In this document: positions 1 through 9,198 of the stretch, piece by piece
Numbering within the stretch: the first letter of the stretch is position 1
Layout of the letters: the number at the start of each line of letters is the position of its first letter
Assembly (NCBI GenBank): GCA_016711705.1
Contig: JADJSK010000014.1
Span: forward strand, 292,214 to 356,213
DNA: 64,000 nt
Source of the DNA: Candidatus Brachybacter algidus
GTDB taxonomy: Bacteria; Bacteroidota; Bacteroidia; Chitinophagales; Saprospiraceae
Direction: 5' to 3'
Notes under the pieces: generated by a model
Seen by the model: only the letters and a program-made list of their open reading frames with translations
Database searches by the model: none
What the model was told of the DNA's origin: nothing
Position numbers and translations under genes: made by a program

Positions 1-119
1 ACGGCGACAAATTTCAATAGAATATACGCACTGGATAGTCCGGCCTTTCTGATAAGCCAGAGGAAGATCGAAAAACCAAGGGCATTTGCTTGTGATTTGC
101 CGTTCCATTGGTCAGCCAT
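1..119 (-). CDS. Lipid A acyltransferase-like protein, 5' part only
   Basis: This is the N-terminal 39 codons of a minus-strand gene that runs off the left edge of the window. The readable protein begins MADQWNGKSQ and continues through a hydrophobic stretch with a pattern like SIFLWLIRKAGLSSAYILLK. That opening is typical of the LpxL/HtrB-like acyltransferases that accompany acyl carrier protein and ketosynthase genes in Bacteroidota aryl-polyene or flexirubin loci. No catalytic HX4D motif is visible because that part lies outside. It starts 14 bp after the ACP stop codon, so it is probably co-transcribed with it. The family call rests on a short N-terminus plus context. Confidence 0.5.
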   Translation of the reverse strand, partial: MADQWNGKSQANALGFSIFLWLIRKAGLSSAYILLKFVA

Positions 120-133
120 AGTTCTTCAGAAAA

Positions 134-391
134 TTAGGCGCCTATTTTTTGCTGCATGTGGTCATAAACGAAACCATGAAAATCATCAAAGGTCTTTAGT
201 TTGGTAAATTCTTCACCAGCCATTTTAAAACCAAAGTTCCTTTCGATCAATACAACCAAATCTACAAAATCAAGGCTGTCAAGGCCCAAAGTTTCCTTAA
301 TACTAGCCTGAGGCGTTATAAGTGATTTATCAACTTCGAATTCTTCAGAAAGAAATGAATTGATTGAATCAATGATGTTAATCTTGTCCAT
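134..391 (-). CDS. Acyl carrier protein
   Basis: An 85-residue acyl carrier protein of normal length. The phosphopantetheine attachment motif GLDSLD is present, with Ser39 as the modified residue, followed by the acidic helix II that docks partner enzymes. It would carry acyl intermediates as a thioester in the cytoplasm. It lies between a ketosynthase (922-2148) and an acyltransferase (1-119), all on the minus strand. It is therefore more likely a pathway-specific ACP for a secondary lipid or pigment than the housekeeping AcpP, which usually sits beside fabF or fabD. A MITE has inserted in the gap separating it from the ketosynthase. Confidence 0.9.
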   Translation of the reverse strand: MDKINIIDSINSFLSEEFEVDKSLITPQASIKETLGLDSLDFVDLVVLIERNFGFKMAGEEFTKLKTFDDFHGFVYDHMQQKIGA

Positions 392-441
392 GGGTCAAAG
401 GTAAGTAATATTGTTTTATTCGTATTCAGAATATTTTTGTG

Positions 442-715
442 GTGTGTATAACAAATTGCACGAAGACGAAAAAGAAATGACTAAGAGCATATAGATTCCT
501 CGCTTCGCTCGGAATGACATTATGTCGATGGGATGAGGGGGCATAAAATGGGGTGGCGCAGCCACACCATTTTATACCCCCTCAGAACAAAGATTCTGTC
601 ATTCCGACTGAAAGGAGGAATCTGCCAAATAAAAATCAACTACTTTATTCGCATCCATCTTTTTATAAATTATTTATTAAAAAATATAACTTTTTGTGCA
701 TTTAGTTATACACAC
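442..715. mobile_element. MITE copy 1 with 9-bp target duplication
   Basis: A 274-bp non-coding element bounded by 20-bp terminal inverted repeats. The left end is GTGTGTATAACAAATTGCAC and the right end, inverted, matches it at 18 of 20 bases. It is flanked by a perfect 9-bp direct repeat, ATTTTTGTG, at 433-441 and 716-724, the signature of transposition. The interior is a long imperfect palindrome around 535-582. A second copy lies at 33376-33646. There is no transposase, so it must be mobilised in trans. It sits between a ketosynthase and an ACP gene that otherwise look like one operon. Confidence 0.88.
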
Positions 716-824
716 ATTTTTGTGTAAGGGAAATGGGGTGAGGATTGTAGGGTATTAATGTTTGTGATGGAGTTTGTGGTAATAGTTCAACCCACTATCG
801 GGGTTGGGAGGGTGGTGTTCGTAT

Positions 825-872
825 TCCCTGGGTTGCACCCGGGGTTATTATTATTCAAGCCCTCCGGGCTTG
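825..872. repeat. REP-like double hairpin
   Basis: Two adjacent GC-rich hairpins lie in an otherwise AT-rich gap. The first pairs CCCTGGGT with ACCCGGGG around a TGC loop. The second is a perfect CAAGCCC/GGGCTTG stem with loop TCC. This is the form of the dispersed extragenic palindromes common in Bacteroidota. It lies downstream of the ketosynthase stop (minus strand), so it may also help terminate or stabilise that transcript. The rest of the 716-921 gap shows nothing else. Confidence 0.55.
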
Positions 873-921
873 TTCTTGGTCGGATTCTATACATTATAAT
901 AATAATATTGCCTCAAGGCAT

Positions 922-2148
922 TTAAGTCCCCTCCCATTTTTTCAATATCAGCGACGAATTCGTTCCACCGAAACCAAAGCTATTGGTAAGCACATGATTT
1001 AGCTCTGCTTTTCGCATTTCTGTGACCAGATTGAGCTTTTCAGAATGTTCATCAGGATTACTAAAATTGATATTGGGAGCGATGAATCCATTATTCATCA
1101 TTAAAATCGAATAGATAGTCTCACTGCTTCCCGCCATCCAACATTCATGCCCCGTCATTGACTTGGTGCTGCTGGTAGGAACAGAATTGGGTCCAAAGAC
1201 ATGAGCGATTGCTTCTGCTTCTGCAGTATCACCTGCCGGAGTGCTCGTAGCGTGTGCATTGATGTAATCAATGTCCTCAGCTTTAAGTCCCGATTGGTCC
1301 AATGCCATCTGCAATGATCTCACTTGGCCATCTATACTCGAACCGGAAATGTGTTCCCCATTAGATGAAAAGCCATATCCAACTATTTCTGCAAGGATAT
1401 TTGCTCCTCTTGCCAATGCACTATCTAGCGTCTCCAGTACAAGTGCTGCAGCTCCTCCCGCGGGTACAAGCCCATCCCGATCTTTATCAAATGGCCTGGA
1501 AGCTTTGGTTGGATCTTCTTCATTGATCGAAAAAGTACCCAAGCCATCAAAGCTGGCGAATGCATAAATATTGACTTCTTGAGCACCGCCAACAAGGACC
1601 ATTTTCTGAAGACCTTGCTTGAGCAAAAGATATGCCATACCTATCGAATGAGAACCACTGGCACAGGCTGCACTTATAGTAAAATTCACACCTGTCAAAG
1701 CAAAAATGGTAGAAAGATTCATATTGACCGTGCTGTTCATAGATTGAAAGATCGCGCCTGAACCAAGCAAAGTTGTGTCTTTTTTTTGTTTGACCAGCTC
1801 GATAGATTCATATACCGGTTTGACTGTGCTGTCATTGCCAAAGATGATGCCGCATTGCAATTCTTTGATTTGTTCGGGTGTTACTTGGGCTTGTGCAAAT
1901 GCCTCTTTGGCAGCGACATATGCAAATTCTCCTTCCTCAGGCAACATGATGCGTGCCCTTCTGTCCAATTGGGATTTAAGATCAGGCCGGGGCACCAGTC
2001 CAACTAAACCCGATCTGTAACCAAAATCTTTTCTTTCTTGATCAAATACGATGCCACTGCGGCCATTCATCAAAGAATCTAATACAGCCTCCTTATTCAG
2101 ACCGATACAGGAATAAACCCCCATACCTGTTATTACCACCCGATTCAT
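922..2148 (-). CDS. Beta-ketoacyl-ACP synthase (KAS I/II, FabF-like)
   Basis: A 408-residue thiolase-fold condensing enzyme of FabF/FabB length. It would catalyse decarboxylative condensation of malonyl-ACP with an acyl-ACP. The triad is complete: Cys162 in SAACASGSHS, His299 in NAHATSTPAGD and His334 in MTGHECWMAG. The C-terminal NSFGFGGTNSSL loop is present. The second-His motif departs from the usual GHxxGAAG (here GHECWMAGSSE), which suggests a specialised paralogue rather than housekeeping FabF. The next genes in the direction of transcription are an ACP and an acyltransferase, as in aryl-polyene, flexirubin or dialkylresorcinol-type loci. The start at MNRVVITGMG is the canonical family N-terminus. 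Confidence 0.9.
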   Translation of the reverse strand: MNRVVITGMGVYSCIGLNKEAVLDSLMNGRSGIVFDQERKDFGYRSGLVGLVPRPDLKSQLDRRARIMLPEEGEFAYVAAKEAFAQAQVTPEQIKELQCGIIFGNDSTVKPVYESIELVKQKKDTTLLGSGAIFQSMNSTVNMNLSTIFALTGVNFTISAACASGSHSIGMAYLLLKQGLQKMVLVGGAQEVNIYAFASFDGLGTFSINEEDPTKASRPFDKDRDGLVPAGGAAALVLETLDSALARGANILAEIVGYGFSSNGEHISGSSIDGQVRSLQMALDQSGLKAEDIDYINAHATSTPAGDTAEAEAIAHVFGPNSVPTSSTKSMTGHECWMAGSSETIYSILMMNNGFIAPNINFSNPDEHSEKLNLVTEMRKAELNHVLTNSFGFGGTNSSLILKKWEGT

Positions 2149-2192
2149 ATGTATTTCGATTTTGACAAATTTAGTAAAATATTGAATTTAAT

Positions 2193-2960
2193 TTATTGCT
2201 TTTCAAGCATTTTTGCCTCATCCCATAGTGCGTCCATCGCCTCCAAACTCATTTCGGCCAAAGGTTGTGTCGCTTTTTCTTCAATGTATTCAAATCTGCT
2301 CTTGAACTTATTGTTTACTTTTTGAAGTGCTTGTTCCGGGTCTATGTTATTAAACCTGGCATAATTGATCAACGAAAACATAACATCACCAAATTCTTCA
2401 ATCTTCCTATCCTGAGGAGCCTTAGGATCTTCCATCACTTCATGGAGCTCGTCCATTTCTTCCTGTACCTTTAACCAAACATCTTCTGATTTCTCCCATT
2501 CAAAACCCACCTGAGCTGCTTTGTCCTGCATTCGATATGCTTTGATAACGGCTGTAAGGGATTTGGGCACGCCACCCAGTACTGATTTTTTTCCTTCTGA
2601 GAGTTTTATCTGCTCCCAGTTGCGTTTTACCTCTGCTTCATCCGCTACTTTCAGGTCTCCATATATATGAGGATGACGTCGCTTCAATTTTTCGATTTGG
2701 GTGGACATCATGTCTGAAAGGGTGAATTTCCCCTTTTCAGATGCGATTTTAGCATAGAATAAAATATGTAACAATACATCCCCCAATTCTTCTTTCAGAT
2801 TATCCCAGTCTTCTAAAGCAATAGCCTCAGTTAACTCGTACACTTCTTCCACTGTGAGATTACTCAGGGTCTGAATCGTCTGCTTTTTATCCCAGGGACA
2901 TTCGGCTCGGAGCGTGTCCATGACAATGACCAGATCATTAAATATTTCTTTGTGTTCCAA
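2193..2960 (-). CDS. mazG: Nucleoside triphosphate pyrophosphohydrolase MazG
   Basis: A 255-residue MazG with the two tandem all-alpha NTP-PPase repeats of the long bacterial form. It hydrolyses (d)NTPs to NMP plus pyrophosphate, cleaning aberrant nucleotides and lowering ppGpp-type signals under starvation. The N-terminal repeat holds LRAECPWDKKQT and the metal-binding EEVYELTEAI...EELGDVLLH series of acidic residues. The second repeat has EEMDELHEVM and EEFGDVMFSLINYAR. It is separated from the ketosynthase gene by 44 bp on the same strand. The start MEHKEIFNDL is the only plausible one, since upstream sequence is repeat-like. Confidence 0.95.
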   Translation of the reverse strand: MEHKEIFNDLVIVMDTLRAECPWDKKQTIQTLSNLTVEEVYELTEAIALEDWDNLKEELGDVLLHILFYAKIASEKGKFTLSDMMSTQIEKLKRRHPHIYGDLKVADEAEVKRNWEQIKLSEGKKSVLGGVPKSLTAVIKAYRMQDKAAQVGFEWEKSEDVWLKVQEEMDELHEVMEDPKAPQDRKIEEFGDVMFSLINYARFNNIDPEQALQKVNNKFKSRFEYIEEKATQPLAEMSLEAMDALWDEAKMLEKQ

Positions 2961-2993
2961 GTGTTGAGGTATTTATATGTTTTAGCTACAAAA

Positions 2994-3152
2994 TTAGAAA
3001 TTAGAATTTTAAAATTAGAAGTTAGAAGTCAGAAATTAGAATGATTTCCGCACTGTTGAAAGTGTCCATTACAATTTCTCAATCTCCACCCACTGTTTAC
3101 AGTTCGCTTTTCATGTTTTATAAGTAATGAGTAATGGGTAATAAGTAATATC
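2994..3152. repeat. Degenerate heptamer repeats (TTAGAAA and TAATGAG types)
   Basis: The gap upstream of mazG carries two runs of short-period words: variants of AGAAATT/AGAAGTT/AGAAGTC around 2994-3042 and TAATGAG/TAATGGG/TAATAAG around 3121-3150. Neither run is coding. They belong to the same class of intergenic period-7 islands seen throughout this window. Confidence 0.5.
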
Positions 3153-3217
3153 GTTAGAAAATATATTTTTGAAATGTCCTCCTACCTTTCTCACCTTCTC
3201 ACATTCTCACAATTTCC

Positions 3218-3492
3218 AACGCTGGCGCGAGTTTTCAACTCGTGTCCTCCTCATCTCCTCACTTTCCTTCATACCAAACTACTTCGACAGCTTTATTTGT
3301 CCATTATCCATTATCCATTGTCAATTTTCTCCTCAACGCTGGCGGAAGTTTTCAACTCGCGTCCTTCTCACATTCCAACTTTCAAATTTCCAATAATTGC
3401 CTTTTGCCCAATCAGTGAGATTCAGTCTGCGCTCGCTGTTCGCTGTTCACTGTTCGCTTTCTCAACGCTGGCGCGAGTTTTCAACTCGTGTT
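3218..3492 (+). repeat. Three copies of a ~27-bp palindromic dispersed repeat
   Basis: Copies lie at 3218-3246, 3335-3363 and 3464-3492. Each contains the core CGAGTTTTCAACTCG, a 6-bp inverted repeat around TTC, preceded by AACGCTGGCG. Related copies occur at 11784-11813 and 11998-12024. The sequence between the copies is made of further short words (CTCACATTCTCAC, CCATTATCCA). This accounts for most of the mazG-ribA gap; open frames across it are chance. Confidence 0.6.
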
Positions 3493-3501
3493 CTTCTCCC
3501 C

Positions 3502-4080
3502 TCAAATCAAATGCCCCATCAGATCACGTTTGATATCTAGATAATCTTTATTTTGAGGTAAGGCTGGAATAATCAATGGTATGCGTTTGACGATATCAAT
3601 ACCAGCATTCGTAAGGTAATCAAGTTTAAGTGGATTGTTAGTAATGAGATTGACCTTAGTGATGTTAAGTAGTGATAGGACAGCTACTGCCGAACTATAT
3701 TCCCTTTCATCACCTTTAAACCCAAGGTGAAGATTGGCCTCGAGGGTATTCATCCCTTTATCTTGAAGTGCATATGCTTTTATTTTATTAATCAACCCTA
3801 TCCCTCTTCCTTCCTGACGAAGATATAATAAATGACCTCCTTTTTTCGATATCATTTCGAGAGCACGTTGTAATTGGGATCCACAATCACACTTTTTTGA
3901 ACCGAAAACCTCCCCCGTAAGACATTCTGAATGGAGCCGGACATATGGTATTTGCTCTTCAAACACTTCTTTGCTTAAGACAACAAGAGGAATTGGATCT
4001 TCATAGCTATCGGAGAAGGTAGATATAATAAAATCTCCGTAGGAAGTTGGTAGTAAAGCCTGTGATTGTAATTTTATCAA
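3502..4080 (-). CDS. ribA: GTP cyclohydrolase II
   Basis: A 192-residue stand-alone GTP cyclohydrolase II, the first enzyme of riboflavin synthesis (GTP to a diaminopyrimidine product, formate and pyrophosphate). The zinc site is clear: HSECLTGEVFGSKKCDCG gives Cys53, Cys64 and Cys66. The GTP-binding LRQEGRGIGL (residues 88-96) is intact, as is the late NNPLK motif. The usual E. coli-type length is about 196. It is not fused to a RibB domain, which many bacteria have. It is transcribed away from the following ABC transporter gene. Confidence 0.93.
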   Translation of the reverse strand: MIKLQSQALLPTSYGDFIISTFSDSYEDPIPLVVLSKEVFEEQIPYVRLHSECLTGEVFGSKKCDCGSQLQRALEMISKKGGHLLYLRQEGRGIGLINKIKAYALQDKGMNTLEANLHLGFKGDEREYSSAVAVLSLLNITKVNLITNNPLKLDYLTNAGIDIVKRIPLIIPALPQNKDYLDIKRDLMGHLI

Positions 4081-4157
4081 CGATATAAAATTATTATATT
4101 TCGAAATAAAAGATAATTCGTTGAAATGAACAATGGACTAAAATAAAAGTTGCCCCA

Positions 4158-4244
4158 TTACTTCCGTCGGACCGCGACTTTAGTTCTTTGGGTGATAATT
4201 CCTCCTACCAATAAGGCACCTGCTGCCACGAATATGATTAACAT
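4158..4244 (-). CDS. Possible 28-residue membrane peptide
   Basis: A small open frame encodes a hydrophobic segment (LIIFVAAGALLVGGII) followed by a basic tail (QRTKVAVRRK). This is a plausible single-span peptide with a positive-inside end. An in-frame stop lies just upstream, so the ATG is the only start. There is no recognised homologue and no clear ribosome site. It stands alone in the AT-rich 509-bp gap upstream of the ABC transporter. It could be chance, but codon composition and topology are better than expected for the surrounding AT-rich DNA. The rest of the gap (4245-4589) shows no other structure. Confidence 0.3.
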   Translation of the reverse strand: MLIIFVAAGALLVGGIITQRTKVAVRRK

Positions 4245-4589
4245 GCTGTTTCTTGATTATGAAACAAAAATAATGTATTGTTTTATCATTATTTTAAGAA
4301 TATTGCAAAATTATATTATGTTCAATAATCGTAATATTTGATTAATTCTTTAATTTTTAATTATTGAAACTCAAATGAAAGTAATTTGATAGGAAATAAA
4401 AATTTATGATCTATATATTAGTAATTGAAAAAATTTAATTTTTTTTAAACCTTTGGTTTTTATATTCCGGAAAATGGATTAATGTTTTAATAACATAACA
4501 TTCAAGCCATTCAATCGTTTAATGTCGTTATTTCATATGTATTTTTCTAGTCATTTCTGACTACCTTTGATTTTTTAATAATACTTTCC

Positions 4590-6389
4590 GTGAGCGAAAA
4601 AGAAGAAAAACCAAAAATAAAATTCGACAAATCTACCTGGTCTAATGTTCTTAAGATTATGAAGTACATGCGACCTTATCGCTGGTACTTCATCTTTGGT
4701 ATGTTGTGTCTTTCCCTGTCCAGTGTTATGTTCATGCTATTTCCCGCAGCAGCAGGCGAAATGGCCAATACTGCAGCAGGTAAAAGTAAGTACAACTATA
4801 CCATCAATCAATACGGCCTATTCTTCATCGTCCTCCTCATAGCCCAAGGTATATTGTCATATGGTAGATCGATTGCGCTAGCCGTCGTAAGTGAAAGAGG
4901 CGTTTCGCAAGTAAGACAAGACCTATATGCAGCTATGATCACACAACCTGTTTCTTTTTTTGAAAGCAATAAAGTTGGCGAATTAACCAGCAGAATTACA
5001 GGTGATGTCGAGCAATTGCAAAATGTGTTTTCGGTAACATTAGCTGAATTTATAAGGCAACTCATTACTTTGGTAGTTGGGATAGCGATTCTCGCTTATG
5101 TGACACCAAAACTCAGCCTTATCATGTTAGCTACGTTTCCTGTCATCGTACTTTTAGCAATATTTTTTGGAAGATATATCAGAAAGTTAAGCAAAGAACG
5201 ACAGGCTGAGGTGGCTATTAGCAATTCCATCGCCGAAGAATCCCTGCATTCATTCAACGTTGTCAAAGCATTTACGAATGAGCTTTTCGAAATGAAACGC
5301 TATAATAATGTCCTCGATAAAGTTGTAAAGATCTCACTTGATTTCGCAAGAGTAAAAGGGCTTTTCTTTATCTTCATTATTACCGTATTGTTTGGAGGTA
5401 TCTTCTTTATTTTATGGCAAGGTGCATTGCTTGTTCAATCTGGTCAAATGGCTATCGGGGATCTATTCTCCTTTATTATCTATACAGGGATCATAGGTGG
5501 CGCCATCGCCAGTCTAGGGACGTTTTATACCCAACTTGCGGGTGCATTAGGTGCAACAGACAGAATCCTTGAGATCATGGAAAGCACCCCTGAACTGGAT
5601 CACAAGACGAATTCAATTGAAAGTCCGGCGGCAGTATTACACGGAGATATTGAACTGAAAAATGTCAGATTCCATTATCCAAGCAGACCAGAAAATGGAG
5701 TTTTGAATGGCATTAATATGCATATAGAAAAAGGCTCTAAGGTCGCATTGGTAGGAGCTAGTGGCGCCGGTAAATCAACGATTGTCTCCATGTTGATGAG
5801 ATTTCACGATCCAATATCCGGAGAAATCACAATTGGTGGCGTGAACATCAAAGATTATGACTTACATGCCTTCCGGAAGAATTTCGCAACCGTGCCACAG
5901 GACGTTATCCTCTTTGGAGGAACCATTCGTGAGAACATAGCTTATGGAAAACCAGAGGCCTCTGACGCTGAGATCATGGAAGCGGCTGAAAAAGCAAATG
6001 CAATGCAATTTATTTCCTCTTTCCATGAAGGTTTAGACACAGTGGTCGGAGATCGTGGTATCAGATTGAGTGGTGGTCAAAAACAAAGAATTGCCATCGC
6101 CAGAGCTATCCTCAGAGATCCTAAATTTTTGATCCTTGATGAAGCAACTTCTTCATTAGATGCTGAGTCAGAACATTTGGTCCAGGATGCCTTAAATACT
6201 TTGATGGAAGGTAGAACTTCACTTATAATCGCACACAGACTGGCGACTATCGTCAATGTAGATAAAATATATGTACTCAATGATGGACAGGTCATAGAGG
6301 AGGGAACACATAATGAATTGATGTCGGTCGAGGATGGCTGGTATCGCTATCTTGCATCAATGCAGATGACTAAAAGCGCCTTGGTTTAA
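4590..6389 (+). CDS. ABC transporter, fused permease and ATPase (MsbA-like)
   Basis: A 599-residue half-transporter that would homodimerise in the inner membrane as an exporter of lipid or drug substrates. Residues ~30-330 form a six-helix type-1 exporter domain. Residues ~350-590 are the nucleotide-binding domain, with Walker A GASGAGKST (~388-396), signature LSGGQKQR (~493), Walker B LILDEATSSLD (~514-524) and the switch histidine in IIAHRLATI. The length and order match the MsbA/LmrA group. It begins with GTG. It is monocistronic as far as can be seen, so the substrate cannot be inferred from neighbours. Confidence 0.9.
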   Translation: MSEKEEKPKIKFDKSTWSNVLKIMKYMRPYRWYFIFGMLCLSLSSVMFMLFPAAAGEMANTAAGKSKYNYTINQYGLFFIVLLIAQGILSYGRSIALAVVSERGVSQVRQDLYAAMITQPVSFFESNKVGELTSRITGDVEQLQNVFSVTLAEFIRQLITLVVGIAILAYVTPKLSLIMLATFPVIVLLAIFFGRYIRKLSKERQAEVAISNSIAEESLHSFNVVKAFTNELFEMKRYNNVLDKVVKISLDFARVKGLFFIFIITVLFGGIFFILWQGALLVQSGQMAIGDLFSFIIYTGIIGGAIASLGTFYTQLAGALGATDRILEIMESTPELDHKTNSIESPAAVLHGDIELKNVRFHYPSRPENGVLNGINMHIEKGSKVALVGASGAGKSTIVSMLMRFHDPISGEITIGGVNIKDYDLHAFRKNFATVPQDVILFGGTIRENIAYGKPEASDAEIMEAAEKANAMQFISSFHEGLDTVVGDRGIRLSGGQKQRIAIARAILRDPKFLILDEATSSLDAESEHLVQDALNTLMEGRTSLIIAHRLATIVNVDKIYVLNDGQVIEEGTHNELMSVEDGWYRYLASMQMTKSALV

Positions 6390-6432
6390 CTAATTATAAC
6401 TAAATTAAGATTCAGTAGTTAAGAAATGAAGG

Positions 6433-6462
6433 TAGATGTTGATGTTAGATGTTAGATGCTTG
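6433..6462. repeat. TAGATGT period-7 repeat
   Basis: Short run of TAGATGT/TGATGT/TAGATGC words in the gap before the exonuclease gene. It belongs to the same class as the other intergenic heptamer islands. A matching word (CATCTAACATTC, the complementary sense) recurs at ~6592 just upstream of the next gene. Confidence 0.4.
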
Positions 6463-6681
6463 CCCGACTAGCGAAAGTGACGGCGGGGCGTTTAGTCAAT
6501 TGATTCATATTTTTTCATTTATAGTTTTAATAGAAAAAATATACATGTGATTGATGGATTCCGCAGTTGTGGAACTAAAATCTACCTTTTAACATCTAAC
6601 ATTCTTATTTTAATACAATTATGATTTAAAAAGAAACAAATATGACTACCTAAACTTGAGTAATTAACCGAAATATAAAAA

Positions 6682-7503
6682 ATGAATATACCATTAACCA
6701 GAGATCTTTGCTTTTTTGACTTGGAAACGACAGGCCTTAATGTGATCCGCGACAGAATCATCCAGATCGCCATCGTCAAGATCAGCAAAACTGATCATAC
6801 CAGAACTGAATATTATAGAATGCTCAACCCAGGACCAGTATTCATTAGTGAAGAAGCTGCTGCTGTGCATGGTATCACAAATGATATGGTCAAAAATAAA
6901 CCGACATTTGATCAACTGGCAAAGGAGATCTTTGATTTTATAGGCGATGCGGATCTGGGTGGATACAACTCCAATAGATTTGACGTGCCACTATTGATGG
7001 AAGAATTTTCAAGAGTTGGCATCGATTTTAAAATCGAAAATAGACGCACTGTAGATGTTCAGCAGATCTTTTACAAAATGGAACCTCGCACTCTGAAGGC
7101 CGCCTACAGATATTATTGTCAAAAAGAAATGGTCGATGCACATGATGCGCTGGCGGACGTCAATGCCACTATTGAAGTATTTGAGAGTCAGCTGGACCAT
7201 TATGAAGGCAAAGATTTGATAGATGAAAATGGAGATCTTACTAAGAATCCAATTATCAGAGATATTGAAGCACTCCACGCCTTTACGACCAATCTTAAGA
7301 CTTTGGATGCTACGCAAAGACTTAAATTGAATGGAGAGGGTATAATCGTATTTAATTTTGGGAAATATGTCGATCAACCTGTAGTTGAGATCTTTAAAAA
7401 AGAACGTGGATATTTTGCTTGGATGATGTCTAAAGACTTTTCACAACAGGTCAAAAATATCATTACAAAAATTCACAATGAAGAGATCCTGGGTAAAAAA
7501 TAG
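6682..7503 (+). CDS. DnaQ-like 3'-5' exonuclease
   Basis: A 273-residue DEDDh exonuclease. The motifs are FFDLETTGL (Exo I, Asp and Glu near residues 12-14), GITNDMV, GGYNSNRFDVPLL (Exo II) and HDALADVNAT (Exo III, His then Asp). This resembles the epsilon proofreading subunit of DNA polymerase III or a free RNase T/ExoX-type nuclease. A C-terminal region (~215-260) with FNFGKYVDQPVVEIFKKERGY is the small extension typical of the Bacteroidota version. It is followed after 7 bp by a lipoprotein gene of unrelated function. Whether it serves as the main proofreader cannot be decided from sequence alone. Confidence 0.85.
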   Translation: MNIPLTRDLCFFDLETTGLNVIRDRIIQIAIVKISKTDHTRTEYYRMLNPGPVFISEEAAAVHGITNDMVKNKPTFDQLAKEIFDFIGDADLGGYNSNRFDVPLLMEEFSRVGIDFKIENRRTVDVQQIFYKMEPRTLKAAYRYYCQKEMVDAHDALADVNATIEVFESQLDHYEGKDLIDENGDLTKNPIIRDIEALHAFTTNLKTLDATQRLKLNGEGIIVFNFGKYVDQPVVEIFKKERGYFAWMMSKDFSQQVKNIITKIHNEEILGKK

Positions 7504-7510
7504 TGATCTG

Positions 7511-8331
7511 ATGAAGTTGATTTCAATTTTAACCAAAGGAACACTATTTCTATTTGTTGTAATACTCTTTTCGTGCGGCACAAAGAATGAAGGTTGCACG
7601 GACGCTAATGCCTCCAATTTCGATGTCTCAGCTGATGCTAATTGTTGCTGTATTTACCCACAACTTGGTGTTCAATTTATTTATTACAATGGTTTAAAAA
7701 TAGTGGGGGCGAATGACACTTTTATAGATGCAGACAACAATCGCTTCGTTGTTGATAAAGTGAAATTTTATGTTTCAGGCATCAATTATATCCTTGAAAG
7801 TGGGGAGGTATTAAGATCTGACAAGCGGGTATGGCTGTATCTCACTCCCGGCAATGGCAATGACAGCACCAGAAGTATTGATGATTATGCCTTAATAGAC
7901 AGAGCTCAGAATACTTTAAGGTCTCTGACACTGACCGGAAATACTAAAATACAGCGGTTGGAATTTCTGATGGGAGTGGTAGATTCTGCATTGACAAATC
8001 AGCCGGTATTTATGAAAAATCTGGATCATCCCTCGCGCCCAACAGAGATAGTATGTACAACGTCACTGGTTCAAAGTACATGACAATGAAGATCATATAT
8101 AGAGGAGCTAATGATGCCACCATCCACGATACATTGTATTTGGAAGGGCTGGATGCCAGAGTGCCAGTTGGACTAAACGTTTTCGTTGAAAATAAAGTTG
8201 GTTTTGATGCCTTGATACCAATTAAAGTCCGTTTAGATAAATTATTCGAAGGAGTAAGATTGAAAGAAGACAATCACGATGAACTGATAACCCGTATTAA
8301 AGCCAATTCCAAAAACATTTTTGAAAAATAA
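7511..8331 (+). pseudogene. MbnP-like lipoprotein, broken by a -1 frameshift
   Basis: A lipoprotein of the MbnP-like family (the periplasmic copper-binding partner of MbnH), interrupted near 8038. The chosen start, ATG at 7511, gives a lipoprotein signal with lipobox LFSCG (Cys22). The body shows the family pattern VDKVKFYVSGINYI...YALID. The frame ends in TGA at 8081-8083. The continuation YMTMKIIYRG...VGFDALIPIKVRLDKLF lies in the next frame to 8331. Restoring one base in the CCC run at 8038-8040 rejoins the two halves. It is followed by an intact paralogue and an MbnH-like cytochrome. Unlike that paralogue, it has no Trp in the central KYMTMKIIYRG segment. It is either a true pseudogene or a homopolymer error. 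Confidence 0.7.
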
Positions 8332-8429
8332 ACTGTTCAAATATTAATGATCAATTTATCATAAATAATACCATTTTTTTGCGTTGAGAAACGTTAGAGT
8401 ATAGTTAGTTAAAAATTAAAACACATATA

Positions 8430-9194
8430 ATGAATCGTTTGCTTCTTTTTTTAATCGGATTTTCAGTTTTATTTGCTTCATGTGATAAAGAAAATCCTAC
8501 GCCCACAGAAAGTACACTTAATGTAAGATTTTTGCTTAATTACGGTGGTCAACCATTAGTATTTAATCAAAACCAAGCATATGCTAATGGTGATTTTATA
8601 AAGTTGAGCACCTTCCATTTTTTCCTTTCTGGCCTTAACATCAGGAATGGTGCAGACTCAGTGAAATTAGCAGACCTTAGTTATGTTGATTTTGGACAAT
8701 CAAATACTACTTTAGGTGGGGCTACCGGAGGATTGCAACTATCCATACCTAAGGTTAAAACTGGAGATTATACTTCCTTGGAGTTTGGAATAGGACTTCC
8801 TGCTGCTGTGAATGCTACTAAACCTGCAGACTATCCTAGCAACCATCCTTTGGCAGATGCAGGCAATTATTGGGCAGGTTGGAATGGGTATATATTTAGT
8901 AAAATGGAAGGTAAAGTTGATTCCGTAGCGAATGGTGTATTTGCATCAGGTTTTACCTTTCATACGGGCCTGGATCCATACTACAGGGTAGTTAAATTAA
9001 AGCTTCCTTTTGAAGTGGATGGTTTAAAAGCTGCTAATACAGTAACGGTTTCTTTGGATCTGAAAAAACTATTCGTTCTTGGTGGTCAACCGATCGACTT
9101 ATTTGAAATCAGTCAGGCACATGGGCCAGCCAATGAAGCCGTGATCTCAGGTCTTGTAAATAACTATCAGTCTGCATTCAGCATACAATTGTAG
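8430..9194 (+). CDS. MbnP-family copper-binding lipoprotein
   Basis: A 254-residue exported lipoprotein (lipobox LFASC, Cys18). The fold region runs from about residue 29 (LNVRFLLNYGGQPL) to the C-terminus, as in MbnP (PF20243-like). The family segment NYWAGWNGYIFSKMEG is present, with Trp148 and Trp151. In the characterised methanotroph pair, a tryptophan of MbnP is oxidised to kynurenine by the partner di-haem enzyme MbnH to create a copper site. The next gene, 4 bp downstream, encodes an MbnH-like protein, which supports the call. It would act in the periplasm or at the outer membrane. The upstream gene is a frameshifted paralogue. Confidence 0.85.
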   Translation: MNRLLLFLIGFSVLFASCDKENPTPTESTLNVRFLLNYGGQPLVFNQNQAYANGDFIKLSTFHFFLSGLNIRNGADSVKLADLSYVDFGQSNTTLGGATGGLQLSIPKVKTGDYTSLEFGIGLPAAVNATKPADYPSNHPLADAGNYWAGWNGYIFSKMEGKVDSVANGVFASGFTFHTGLDPYYRVVKLKLPFEVDGLKAANTVTVSLDLKKLFVLGGQPIDLFEISQAHGPANEAVISGLVNNYQSAFSIQL

Positions 9195-9198
9195 GATC

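Noticed and set aside
533..727. Plus-strand frame within the first MITE
   Set aside because: It lies inside a palindromic non-coding element and ends at its terminal repeat.
3169..3533. Plus-strand frames in the mazG-ribA gap
   Set aside because: They consist of repeated words (TLARVFNS) derived from the dispersed CGAGTTTTCAACTCG repeats.
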